Below, one piece after another: positions 13,500 to 24,032 of a stretch of 64,000 nt of DNA. A model generated the notes under the pieces. It did not search any database, was not told the origin of the DNA, and saw only the letters and a program-made list of their open reading frames with translations. The stretch lies in contig JBBCBC010000026.1 in assembly GCA_037126765.1 (NCBI GenBank), positions 13,380,418 through 13,444,417 on the forward strand. Reading direction: 5' to 3'. Source of the DNA: Stenogyne calaminthoides (taxonomy: Eukaryota > Streptophyta > Magnoliopsida > Lamiales > Lamiaceae). The number at the start of each line of letters is the position of its first letter. Within the stretch, counting starts at the first letter, position 1. A program made the translations under genes and the position numbers.

Positions 13500-16400
13500 C
13501 GTTGCCACCGTCCCTCCAGAACTTGGGGCGTTGCCGATGGCCCACCAAAACTAGGGACGTTGCCGGCCTCCCTCCAGAACTCAGGATGTTGCCACCGTCT
13601 CTCCAGAACTTAGGACAGTGCATTGGACGTTGCCATCATCAGTCCAGAAATATGGACGTTGCCGCCTTTCCTCTAGAACCTGGGACATTGCATGTGATGT
13701 TTCCACTGTCCCTCCAGAACTTGGGAGAGTGTATGGGTCATTTCCACCGTCCCTCCAGAACATAGGACGTTGCCACCGTCTCTCCAGAACATAGGACGTT
13801 GCCGCCATCCCTCCAGAACTTGGGATAATGCATGGAACGTTGCCTTTGTCCCTCCAGAACATGGGACATTTCCACCGTCCTTCAAGAACTTGGGACGTTG
13901 TCGCTGTTCCTCCAGAACTTGGGACAGTGCATGGGACGTTCCCGCTGTTCCTCCAGAACTTGGGACAGTGCATGGGACGTTGCCGACGTCCCACTAGAAC
14001 TTAGGACATTACATGTGTAAGGGACGTTCTCGCTATCCCTCCAAAACTTGGGATGTTTCCGCCATCCCTCCAGAACGCTATTGTCGTCCCTCCAGATCTT
14101 GGGACGTTGCCGCTGTCCCTTCAGAATTTTAGAGAGTGCATGGGACATTGCCGCCATCCCTCCAGAACTTGGGACGTTGCATGTGCATGGGACATTGTCG
14201 TCGTCCCTCCAGAACGTTGCCGCCGTCCCTCCAGAACTTGGGACGCTGCTGCCGTCCCACAAAAACTTTAGATGTTGTCGGCGTCCCTCCAAAACTTAGG
14301 AGAATCCATGGGACCTTCCCGGCGTCCCTCCAGAACTTGGGACGTTGCCGCCATCCCTCCAGAACGCTATTGTCGTCCCTCCAGAACTTGGGGACATTGC
14401 CGCTGTCCCTTCAGAACTTGTGAGAGTGTATGGGACATTCCCGCCATCCCTCAAGAACTTGGGACGTTGCATGTGCATGGGACGTTATCATCGTCCCTCC
14501 AGAACGTTGCCGCTGTCCCACCAAAACTTGGGACGTTTCTGTCATCCCTCCAAAATGTAGGACGTTGCCGCTGTCCCTCCTGAACTTGGGACGTTACCGC
14601 CATCCCTCTAGAACTTGGGACAATGCATGGGACGTTGCCTCCGTCCCTCCAGAATATGGGATGTTTCCTCTGTACCTAAAGAACTTGGGACGCTGCCGCC
14701 GTCCCTCCAGAACTTGGGAAAGTGCAAGGGGTTTTTCCTCTGTTCCTCCAGAACTTGGGAGAGTGCATGGGACGCTGCATGTGTGTGGTACATTGTTGCC
14801 GTCCATTCAGAACTTAGGACATTGCCGCCGTCTATCCAGAACTTAGGACAGTGCATTGGGCGTTGCCGCCGTCCCTCCAGAACTTATAACGTCGCCGCCA
14901 TCTCTCCAGAACTTAGGACAGTGCATTGGACGTTGTCGTCGTCTGGCCAGAACTATGGATGTTGCCGCCTTTCCTCTAGAACTTAGGACATTGCATGTGA
15001 TGTTTTCGATGTCCCTCCAGAACTTGGGAGAGCGCATGGGACATTTCGGTCGTACCTCCAGAACATAGGACGTTGCCGCCGTCTCTCCAGAACTTAGGAC
15101 GTTGCCGCCATCCCTCCAGAACTTGGGATAATGTATGGAACGTTGCCATTGTCCCTCCGGAAACATGGGACATTTCCGACGTCCCTCAAGAACATGGGAC
15201 ATTGTCGCTGTTCTTCCAGAACTTGGGACAGTTCATGGGACGTTGTCGTTGTTCCTCCAGAACTTGGGACTGTGCATGGGACGTTGCCAGCGTCCCTCCA
15301 GAACTTTGGACATTGCCTGTGCATGGAACGTTGTCTCTGTCCCTCTAGAACTTGGGACGTTGGCGCCATTCCTCCAAAAAGCTATTGTCGTCCCTCCAGA
15401 ACTTGGGACGTTGTCGCTGTCCCTTCAGAACTTGGGAGAGTGCATGGGATATTGCCGTCATCCCTCCAGAACTTGGGACGTTGCATGTGCATGGGACATT
15501 GTCGTCTTCCCTCCAGAATGTAGCCTCCGTCCCTCCAAAACTTGGGACATTTCCGCTGTCCCTCCAGAACTTGTGACACTGCTACCGTCCCACAAGAACT
15601 TTGGACGTTGCCGGCGTCCCTCCAAAACTTAGAAGAGTGCATGGGACCTTCCCGCCGTCCCTCCAAAACATTGGGACGTTACCGCCATCCCTCCAGAACG
15701 TTATTGTCATCCCTCTAGAACATGGGACGTTGCCGCTGTCCTTTCAGAACTTGTGAGAGCGCATGGGACTTTCCCGCCGTCCCTCCAGAACTTGGGACGT
15801 TGCATGTGCATGGGACATTGTCGTCGTCCCTCCAGAACGTTGCCGCCGTCCCTCCAGAACTTGGGACATTTCCGCCGTCCCTCCAGAATGTAGGACGTTG
15901 CCGCCGTCCCTACTAAACTTGGGACGTTGCCGCCATCCCTCCAGAACTTGGGACAATGCATGGGACGTTTCCTCCATCCCTCCAGAACTTTGGACTTTGC
16001 CGCCATCCCTCTAGAACTTGGGACAATGCATGGGACGTTGCCTCCGTCCCTCCAGAATATGGGACATTTCCTCTGTACCTAAAGAACTTGGGATGCTGCC
16101 GCCCTTCCTCCAGAACTTGGGAAAGTGCAAGGGGTATTTCCGCTGTTCCTCCAGAACTTGGGACAGTGCATGGGATGTTGCATGTGCATGGGACATTGTC
16201 GCCGTCCCTTCAGAACTTAGGACGTTGCCGCCGTCCCTCCAGAACATTGCCGCCGTCCCTCCAGAATGTTGCCGCCATCCCTCCAGAACTTTGGACGTTT
16301 CCTCCGTCCCTCCAGAACGTAGGACGTTGTCGCCATCCCTCCTGAACTTGGGACGTTGCCGCCATCCTCCAGAACTTGGGACAATGCATGGGACGTTGCC

Positions 16401-18623
16401 TCCGTCCCTCCAGAACTTGGGATGTTACCGCCATCCCTCTAGAACTTGGGACAAAGCATGGGACGTTGGCTCCGTCCCTCCAGAATATGGGACTCTTCCT
16501 CTGTACCTATAGAACTTGGGACGTTACCTCCTTTCCTCCAGAACTTGGGACAGTGCAAGGGGCGTTGCCGCTGTTCCTCCAGAACATGGGACAGTGCATG
16601 GAACGTTACATGTGCATAGGACATTGTCGCCGTCCCTTCAGAATATTGCCGACATCCCTCCTGAACTTAGGACGTTTCCACCGTCCCTCTAGAACTTGGA
16701 ACGCTGCCGCCGTACCTCAAGAATTTTTGGACGTTGTCGTTGTCCCACCACAACTTAGAGGAGCGCATGGGACCTTGCCACCGTTCCTCCAGAACTTGGG
16801 ATGTTGCCGTAATCCTTCTAGAAAGTTGTCATCGTCCCTCCAGAACTTGGGACATTACATGTGCATGGGACGTTGCCTCCCTTCCTCTAGAACATAGGAC
16901 AATGCAAGGGACGTTGCCGCCGTTCCTCTAGAACTTGAGACAGGGCATAGGACGTTGCCGACATCCCTCCAGAACTTGGAACGTTGGATGTGCATGGGAC
17001 GTTGTCTCCATCCCTTTAGAATATTCCCGCCGTCCCTCCTGAATTTGGGACGCTTCTACCGTCCCTCCAGAACTTGGGACGCTACCGTCGTCCCACAAGA
17101 ACTTTGGACGTTGCTGCCATCGCTCCAGAACTTAGGAGAGTTCATGGGACCTTCCCGCCGTCCCTCCAGAACTTGGGACGTTGGCTCCATCCCTCCAGAA
17201 CTTGGAACATTGCCGCTGTCCCTCTAGAACTTGGGAGAGTGCATGGGACATTGCCACCAACCCTCCAGAACTTGAGACGTTGCCGCTGTCCCTCCAGAAC
17301 TTGGGAGAGTGCATGAAACATTGCCGTTATCTCTCAAGAACATGGGATGTTGCATGTGCATGGAACATTGTCGTCGTCCCTCACGAACGTTACCGCCGTC
17401 CCACCAAAACTTGGGACGTAGCCGCCGTCCCCCCAAAACTTGGGACGTTACCGCCATCCCTCCAGAACATAGGACGTTGCCGTCGTCCCTCCAGAACTTG
17501 GGACGTTGTCGCCATCCCTCTAGAACTTGGGACAATGCATGGGACGTTGCCTCCGTCCCTCCAAAATATGGGACATTTCTGTCGTACCTCAAGAACTTGG
17601 GACGTTGTCGCCGTTCCTCCAGAACTTAGGATAGTGCAAGGGACGTTGCCGTTGTTCCTCCAAAACATGGGATAGTGCGTGGGATGTTGCATGTGCATGG
17701 GACATTGTCGCTGTCCCTTCAGAATATTGCCGCCGTCCCTCCTGAATTTGGGACGTTTGCACCGTCCTTCCAGAACTTGGGATGCTGCCGCCGTCCCTCA
17801 AAAATTTTTAGACGTTGTCGTTGTCCCTCCACAACTTAGGAGAGTGCATGGGACCTGGCCACCGTTCCTCCAAAACTTGGGACGTTGCCATCATCCCTCT
17901 AGAATGTTGTCGTCGTCCCTCCAGAACTTTGGACATTACATGTGCATGGGACGTTGCCTTCGTTCCTCCAGAACTTGGGACAGTGCAAGGGATGTTGTTG
18001 CCGTTCCTCTAGAACTTGGGATAGGGCATGGGACGTTGCTGGCATCCTTCCAGAACTTGGGACGTTGCATATGCCTGGGACATTGTCTCCGTCCCTTTAG
18101 AATATTGCCGCTGTCCCTCCTGAACTTGGGACGTTTCTACCGTCCCTCCAGAACTTGGAACGCCGCCGCCATCCCACAAGAACTTTAGACATTGCCGCCG
18201 TCCCTCAAGAACTTAGGAGAGTGCGTAGGACCTTCCCTCCGATCGTCCAGAACTTAGGACGTTGCCTCCATCCCTCCAGAACATTGTTTCCATCCCTCCT
18301 GAACTTGGGACATTGCCGATGTCCCTCCAGAACTTGGGAGAGTGCATGGGACATTGCCGCTATCCCTCTAGAACTTTGGATGTTGCCGCTGTCCCTCCAG
18401 AACTTGGGAGAGTGCATGAGACATTGCTGCCATCTCTTCAGAACTTGGGACGTTGCATGTGCATGGGATGTTGTCGTCGTCCCTCACGAACGTTACCTCC
18501 GTCCCTCCAGAACTTGGGACGTTTCCACCATCCCTCCAGAACATAGGACGTTGCCGCCGTCCCTCCAGAACTTGGGACATTGCCGCCATCCCTCCTGAAC
18601 TTGGGACAATGCATGGGACGTTA
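13500..18623. repeat. More homogeneous right part of the array with 1.3-1.5 kb higher-order repeats
   Basis: A long landmark, GGGACAATGCATGGGACGTT followed by a GCCTCCGTCCCTCCAGAATATGGG-type unit, recurs near 14608, 16018, 16445 and 17530. Another landmark, GCATTGGACGTTG followed by a GCCTTTCCT unit, occurs at 13620 and about 1.3 kb later at 14922, and in related form near 7139 and 8811. Units here are closer to consensus than those at 11.3-13.3 kb, which suggests more recent block-wise amplification next to the junction with Gypsy-A. Confidence 0.75.
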
Positions 18624-18718
18624 CTTCCCGTAGCAGTGAGGGGAATGCGCCGCCGGACTCTGAAGTGTTTGGTTCGCTCGAGGACTTGGGTACTCTTACA
18701 CTGGAGTAAATTTCGGGG

Positions 18719-19381
18719 ATGTCCGGCGGGGATGGCATACCCGAGCTATCGGAGGCCTCAATTCACTGGGATGTGGATCACCCCTACTATTTCAATTACT
18801 GGGCCTATAGGGCCGACCTTGAGCATCGTCGACCAATTCGGCCAGAGGGGCGGAGGGTTGTGGACACTCGCTTCTTTTTGAACTACGAGAAGAGGATATA
18901 TATTGTGACGGAGGCCGACCTGAACTGGGCTCATCTCATATATGAGACCCCCAATGATGTTTATTTTTATCGGCCCAAGGACTTTGGGAGGGCCGACCAA
19001 CCCCCATAAGGTATGGTCGCCGTTCATGAGGCTTCCATGGATGCTGGCTTCCGTATCCCCCTCCATCCGGCGATCTCACATTTTTTGGCCGCTTGGCAGC
19101 TTGCCCCGGCCTAGATCACTCCCAACGGGTGGAGCTACATCTTGGCGACCATGATTGTACTCGGTCAGGCCTGCCTTTATCGTTTACCCACCCCCATAGA
19201 GGTGAATTACTGCTGGTCATTTGTCGCACAGCACGACCAAGAGGGTCACTACGCACTAAAGAACCGACCTGGGCGGCGAATCGTTTGGGGTATCGCCAGT
19301 AAGGTGAAAAACTGGCACCCTCGATGGTGGTTTGTGGGTGGAGCTTGGTAGATTGGCCTGCCTGGTTCCGTTCAAGAGATC
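18719..19381 (+). pseudogene. Opposite-strand extra ORF of Gypsy-A, first part (gypsy-type transposon protein)
   Basis: The frame begins MSGGDGIPELSEAS at 18719, like the start of the Gypsy-B ORF at 41789. It holds a conserved core with a PLHPAISHFLAAWQLAP stretch, matching PLHPIISDLLNIWGLAP in Gypsy-B, followed by ITPNGWSYI and a W-rich WWFVGGAW motif. These features resemble the plant 'putative gypsy type transposon' (Transposase_28-like) family, whose function is unknown. Stops and frame changes near 19006, 19110 and 19349 break the frame. It is then cut by Copia-1 at 19382 and resumes at 28539, where VPTDFEDRIPRML matches IPRDYSEFKRKML of Gypsy-B. It runs antisense to gag-pol. It starts only 95 bp from the end of the minisatellite array, so any promoter would lie in or beside the array. 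Confidence 0.7.
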
Positions 19382-20980
19382 CGTTAGTGTCCTAGAGACA
19401 ATCCATTGTAAGGATATAATACTCGATGATATTCAGTTTGATTTAATATTATAGTTCATTTAATATTAATGTATGGTAATACACATGTTTTAATATTATG
19501 TTTGATTGTTTGCATTTATTCATACAAGTGTTCCCATGAGTCATTATTGCCGTTGAGGTTGTGAGAACTCAGATAACTTAAGCATGATTCTCAAATAGCC
19601 CCGATCAAGGATCATCAAGAATGGGATATTGATGATGCAATGGAGATTGGTGTGCGATCTGCATCATACTCTTAGAGAGTGTAGTAAGATCTCACTTACT
19701 ACGAGATACTAGGTATCTCATGATGGATGCACAAATACCTTAGAGGGTATTGGTATACCCATCCGAGAAACCGTTTGATGTGTTTCCACTATATGTGTCT
19801 ATGAGTGTCTCGGTTAGTGGGAGCGATGCGATACTCCTTTGACTTGAGATCAATACGCACCACATGTGTGGAGTGATGAACTTTGACAATGACTAATGCT
19901 TGCACCCTTCCATGGGTAGATACGGCTTGGTTTGTGTTCATCACGAAGTGCATGTGCATGGTAGTTGAGCCAAGAAAAGGATTCATTCCTCAAAGTGGAT
20001 TTAGAGAGAATACTCATCTTCTCGTCATAATTGGATCTAAGTCATCGGCCGATGCACGTAAACTTAGACTTTGTGGCTAAGTGTGATATACATGATTAAT
20101 TAGTGATTAGAGATAAATTGATTAAGTTATTTGAATAGACACTTCATCATGTTCAAGACTTAATCGAGTATTCGTGAATGAAAGGAGGAAATCGTAATAG
20201 CCCATGTTTCAGTTACAGGTAGTTGCACGTTTCTCGCAACGTACCTCATATATTGAGAATGTCTGATTTATTGTCTAGGGTTCAATTAAGACCGTTAGTT
20301 TGATTAATCGCTCGATATATGAGGGCCTATGGGTCACACAACAAGTAGTTCCCTTTTACGGATTATAGTTGGTTGATTAAATGTTAAATTAGATTTAATA
20401 ATTAATTTATGGAGAATTAATTAATAATTGATTAATTTGGAATGAATTATTATTAATGTTTAATTAAATTGGATTTAATTAAATTGGAATTCCCAATAAT
20501 AATATATGGTATATTATTGTAGGATTTAATATATATGGAATCAAATCGTACAGATTTGACATATATGGAATTTAAATCCGTAGAGATTTATATTTAGGGA
20601 ATTAAATTAAAGGGATTTAATTTAATTAATGATTAGGGATTTTATTTCCCAATCAGGCTAGCTTAAGATTTAAGCTGGGCCTCCCTATATATACAAACTC
20701 TTGGGAATTCACAAAAAACGTTAATTCATTATTCTACATAAAATCTAGAGTTAGAATTTTCCTAGTAAATTCATCTCGGGATTCAACGCTGGCAAATCCG
20801 TGCAAGTCCGTGATTGGGGATTACTTGGATACCATAGTAGAGAAAACTGTATACGAATTACTGTAAGAATTATGTTTACGTTTACTCGTATTTAATTATG
20901 CAATTAATTGTTCGTTGTTGGTGAACTGTTTAATTCCGCTGTGCATGTATTACGAGTTTACGTGCCTCTAAATTCCAACA
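19382..20980 (+). repeat. 5' LTR of Copia-1
   Basis: 1599 bp, ending ATTCCAACA directly before the primer-binding site. It is closely similar to 26954-28538, with scattered substitutions and two larger differences: about 18 extra bases near 19440, and a different segment near 20160-20210. The first dinucleotide is CG where the partner LTR has TG. Confidence 0.95.
20686..20693 (+). promoter_or_regulatory. TATA box of Copia-1 LTR
   Basis: CCTATATATACAAAC lies about 290 bp before the LTR end. The same box occurs in the 3' LTR at 28245-28252. The position fits the U3/R border of a plant copia LTR. Inferred from sequence only. Confidence 0.6.
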
Positions 20981-20981
20981 G

Positions 20982-20993
20982 TGGTATCAGAGC
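20982..20993 (+). other. Primer-binding site of Copia-1 (initiator tRNA-Met type)
   Basis: TGGTATCAGAGC starts one base after the LTR end. It is the usual plant copia primer site, complementary to the 3' end of initiator tRNA-Met. Confidence 0.95.
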
Positions 20994-23010
20994 TCCAGGC
21001 TCTTGATTTAATTTCTAATTGATTGATTTATAAAATAATTTTTTATGAATTGTATGAATTGGTGCGGCAGGCGTCACCCATGACCGCACCGTGTTATTTG
21101 TTTGTTTTATATGTGTAATGTTTTATTTGATAACACACACACGCATTGGGGCTTGTTTCATCTTCACCGAAATTAGGGTTTTCCCTTTCGGGAATTTCGC
21201 CGCTGCTCGCTGTCATCAACTTCACGCTGGCGGTGCTACACGGCGTCGCTGAAGACTGGTGCTGGGCGCCGTGCCTCGCGACGCATGCGGAAGCTCGCGG
21301 CGTGGCCCGTGTGGCCGTTTCGTCGATCTATCATCTTTGTCGCCTCGATTTCAAATCGATTCCATCTTCTACGCGATGCGTCTTCTACCGAGGGTGGCGG
21401 TGTGGTCTCCGTCTTAACTGGAACTCTTGTCGCTCCTTGCGGCGGCAATGCGGCGCGTCGATTGGTGTAATGTTTGCATTATTCCTGACGGAGCCACGCG
21501 CATGTGCACCTGAGCGTTGAATGACTCATTCACGCTCGCGCTTGGGCGATGCGGAGAGACCCGTTTCGATGCCCTCCATCGCGGCAGTGATTCGTCGAGC
21601 CCCAAGCATATCGGGCTTGTCCTGGTTCTGCAAAGTCGCTCCTGTTAACGGCGGTAATGGGTACGCGCCGCGCTGAGCTGCAACTTGTTTCGTCGATCCA
21701 GTTGCTTCCTGTTCTTTTTCGATTGCTACAGTTTGACTGACATTTGATGAGTTAATTGGATTGATTCTGAAATATTAATGTGATTGATGAGAATATTGGA
21801 TTGGTATTTGGAAACGGTAGTCCCAAATTACAGATTGGATGCTGTCGGATTTGGGCGGTGATGGCGGAGGGCTGTTTTGCAAATTTGATTTGAAACAGGC
21901 CCTCCATTCAATTTTGGAAATTGCATCTGAGCCCCAATAATAAAATAATTAAAATCTGATTTTGTAAATTAATTTAGATTAATTTAAAATTGGATATTGA
22001 TTGGACCAAAATAATTAATTGGATTAATTATTGAAGTTTAATAAAATTTTAAAATTGAGTTTTAAATTGGATTTTAAAACTCATTTTAAAAGAATTATTA
22101 AATCTCACAAAAAGTATTAGTTGGACTAATGATGGACTTAATTAATTGGATTAATTAAAGGCTAGTATTAATAATGAATTTAATTATTAAACTTATTTTA
22201 AAATTGGATTTTAAAATTATGGTTTAAAGAATTAAACGAGTTATTAATTCCCACTTGGTTAACGTGTTTTATATTCTGTTAACGTCTTTTACGTCCGCAT
22301 TATAATTGTTTGGGTAGGCGGCGCCCAATACTTGTCGGACTATATTATTGTTTGGGTAGACGGCGCCCATAGAAATGTTAGTCCATGTAAATCATGTTTG
22401 GGTAGGCGGCGCTCAATAATTGCTCAAATGTGATGTAGATTATCATGTTGGATCTCGATTAAGCAATTAATACCCCGCCTTTAAAATATTCCTCACTAAA
22501 ATATGGTTTTCTCATTAATTTGATAAGATGTCTTCTATCAAAATTAAAAGTAAACCGGAGATTTCATTCCAATGAGTACTTAAAGACCCTCGTGTTTTGC
22601 TCGGATCTACATCTAACGGGACTCTTATAGGGAAGTGAAATGTCGTCGCTCGATGGTTGTAAACTAACTTAACTTTGTTTCGCTAGCCCTCGCGGGGAAC
22701 AAAGGGTAAGTGACATCAGTCGAACTAGGTTCGACAAACTAGGAATTGCAGTTTTGCAATTGGTTTGGAGACCTACCAGTTATGCTATTGTAATGATCAG
22801 CCCTCGCTGGGATAATGATAGTAGGAATGTGGATCCTAGTCCATTATAATTTATATTAGATATAAATTTGTATTCTTCCGATGAGGTCGTTGAATATGTG
22901 TAAATAATGGAGACAAAATAAACACAAAAGAAAGACCATGTTTATTTTGATTGCTGAATATTGATCATAGGAATTATGTGTTTAATTCCCGTTTTATTTT
23001 ATTTCTCTTG
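20994..23010 (+). other. Copia-1 untranslated leader with a GC-rich island
   Basis: No gene is supported here. From about 21140 to 21720 the sequence is clearly GC-rich with many CG dinucleotides, while the flanks are AT-rich with ATTAATT/TTTAAAT words. The island has short open frames on both strands but no recognisable domain. It could be an original leader module or captured host DNA. The part after 21770 is simple AT-rich sequence containing the small repeat at 22307-22425. Confidence 0.6.
22307..22425 (+). repeat. Three spaced copies of TGTTTGGGTAGGCGGCGCCCA
   Basis: Copies start at 22307, 22349 and 22395 (spacings 42 and 46 bp). The core GGCGCC is palindromic. The intervening bases differ, so only the 20-bp core is conserved. 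A role in RNA dimerisation or packaging is possible but unproven. Confidence 0.75.
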
Positions 23011-23650
23011 GTTAGTTGAAATGTATAACTGTTATTGAGATGTGTTTTGGAAACAAACTAAATTGGCTAGGCCGAAATTTTCTGGACTGGCACCGAAACA
23101 TGTGTTTGGTGCTAAGGCAAGAAAAGATTGAGTACGTGTTGGACACGTATATCCCGGTTACCCAAAAGCTAGTACTCTGAGGCAGCAATGTTTGACGTAG
23201 CAACTCAGAAGAAGCATCAAGAGGATGCTTCCCAGGCTTAGTGTGTGATGTTGCTCGGCATGACTCCCGATATACATAAGCAACGTGATAAAATGGATCT
23301 CTTCTAGATGCTCAAGCATCTGAAGGATCTCTTTGATTCTGAATCTCATTCTGAGATTTATGATGTGATGAGAGATCTGTTCAGATATCAGTTAGCTAAA
23401 GAATAGAAGATTTCACCTCATATGCTAATGTTGATAGGCCTAATTGAGAAACTTGGTAATTTAGGCATTCAGCTAAAAGACCAACGTTTTCATTTAAGCT
23501 ATCCTCATGTCGCTTCCGTATTTATATTTTAGCTTCATTGTGAACTATAATATGAATAAGACGGATGCGATAATGCCTGAACTTCACAATGTGCTCAAGA
23601 CTTTTGAGTTCACTATCATCAAGATGGTGTTCAAAGGAAGGAGGGGGTAG
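23011..23650 (+). pseudogene. Copia-1 gag remnant
   Basis: A plus-strand frame reads NKLNWLGRNFLDWHRNMCLV, RQEKIEYVLDTYIPV, then TSYANVDRPN and MPELHNVLKTFEF, which matches the course of plant copia gag (UBN2-type) proteins. Many stops interrupt it. The zinc-knuckle region that follows reads CASSISRRGHWKKDYE: the GHWKK core is kept, but the spacing and two of the metal-binding cysteines of CX2CX4HX4C are lost. Gag would form the virus-like particle; this copy cannot encode one. Confidence 0.75.
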
Positions 23651-23656
23651 AAAAGG

Positions 23657-24022
23657 ATGTGTGCCTCTTCTATAAGTAGAAGAGGGCACTGGAAGAAGGA
23701 CTATGAGGTTCTAGTTGCTAAAAAGAATGCACTAGGTGCTTCTAGCACTAGAACATGTATGTTTGTTATTAAGATAAACATGTCCACTAATAGCACTAAC
23801 TGCTTGGTATTGGATACTGGATTTAGCTCTCACATTTGCACTAATGTGAAAGGGCTCATGTGTCATAGGGCAGTTAGGACGGGTGAAGTCATCTTACATG
23901 TGGAAACGGAGCAAGAGTTGCTAACTGAACGTGTGGGGACCTATGTGTTAGACTTACCCTTTGGTTTTAGATTAGAACTTAATGATAGTCATTTAGTTCT
24001 TTCTATTACTCGCAACATGTAA
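23657..24022 (+). pseudogene. Copia-1 protease region
   Basis: The open stretch contains CLVLDTGFSSHICTNVKGL, the copia aspartic-protease active site (D-T-G followed by SH-I), about 55 residues in. It is preceded by the degenerate zinc knuckle and followed by the usual GTYVLDLPFGFRLELND segment that leads into the GAG-pre-integrase region. A stop at 24020 separates it from the integrase. Confidence 0.8.
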
Positions 24023-24032
24023 TTGTTGCATT

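Larger units (their letters stand above)
1..18623. repeat. 29-bp minisatellite array, about 18.6 kb, open at left edge
   Basis: The whole stretch is head-to-tail copies of one monomer, CCCTCCAGAACTTGGGACGT followed by TGCCGCCGT (29 bp). Frequent length variants share the same scaffold: about 22 bp (TTGGGAC lost, giving CCAGAACGTTGCCG), about 41 bp (12 extra bases, AGTGCATGGGAC) and about 47 bp (18 extra bases with CATGTGCATGGGAC). The monomer has no stop codon in any of six frames and its length is not a multiple of three, so long open frames here are by-products and not genes. The array continues beyond base 1. Its right end, at about 18623, is a sharp change to unique sequence 95 bp before the ATG at 18719. 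No spacers, telomere repeats or transposon termini were seen inside it. Confidence 0.97.

Noticed and set aside
1..18623. CRISPR-like array (29-bp repeats)
   Set aside because: Units are directly adjacent with no unique spacers, and the sequence is plant nuclear DNA.
1..18623. Centromeric or telomeric satellite
   Set aside because: No 150-180-bp monomer and no TTTAGGG runs; the 29-bp unit is a minisatellite. A pericentromeric location cannot be judged from sequence.
21146..21520. Protein gene in the Copia-1 leader
   Set aside because: Open frames exist on both strands of a GC-rich stretch, with no recognisable domain and no homologous frame in the other elements.
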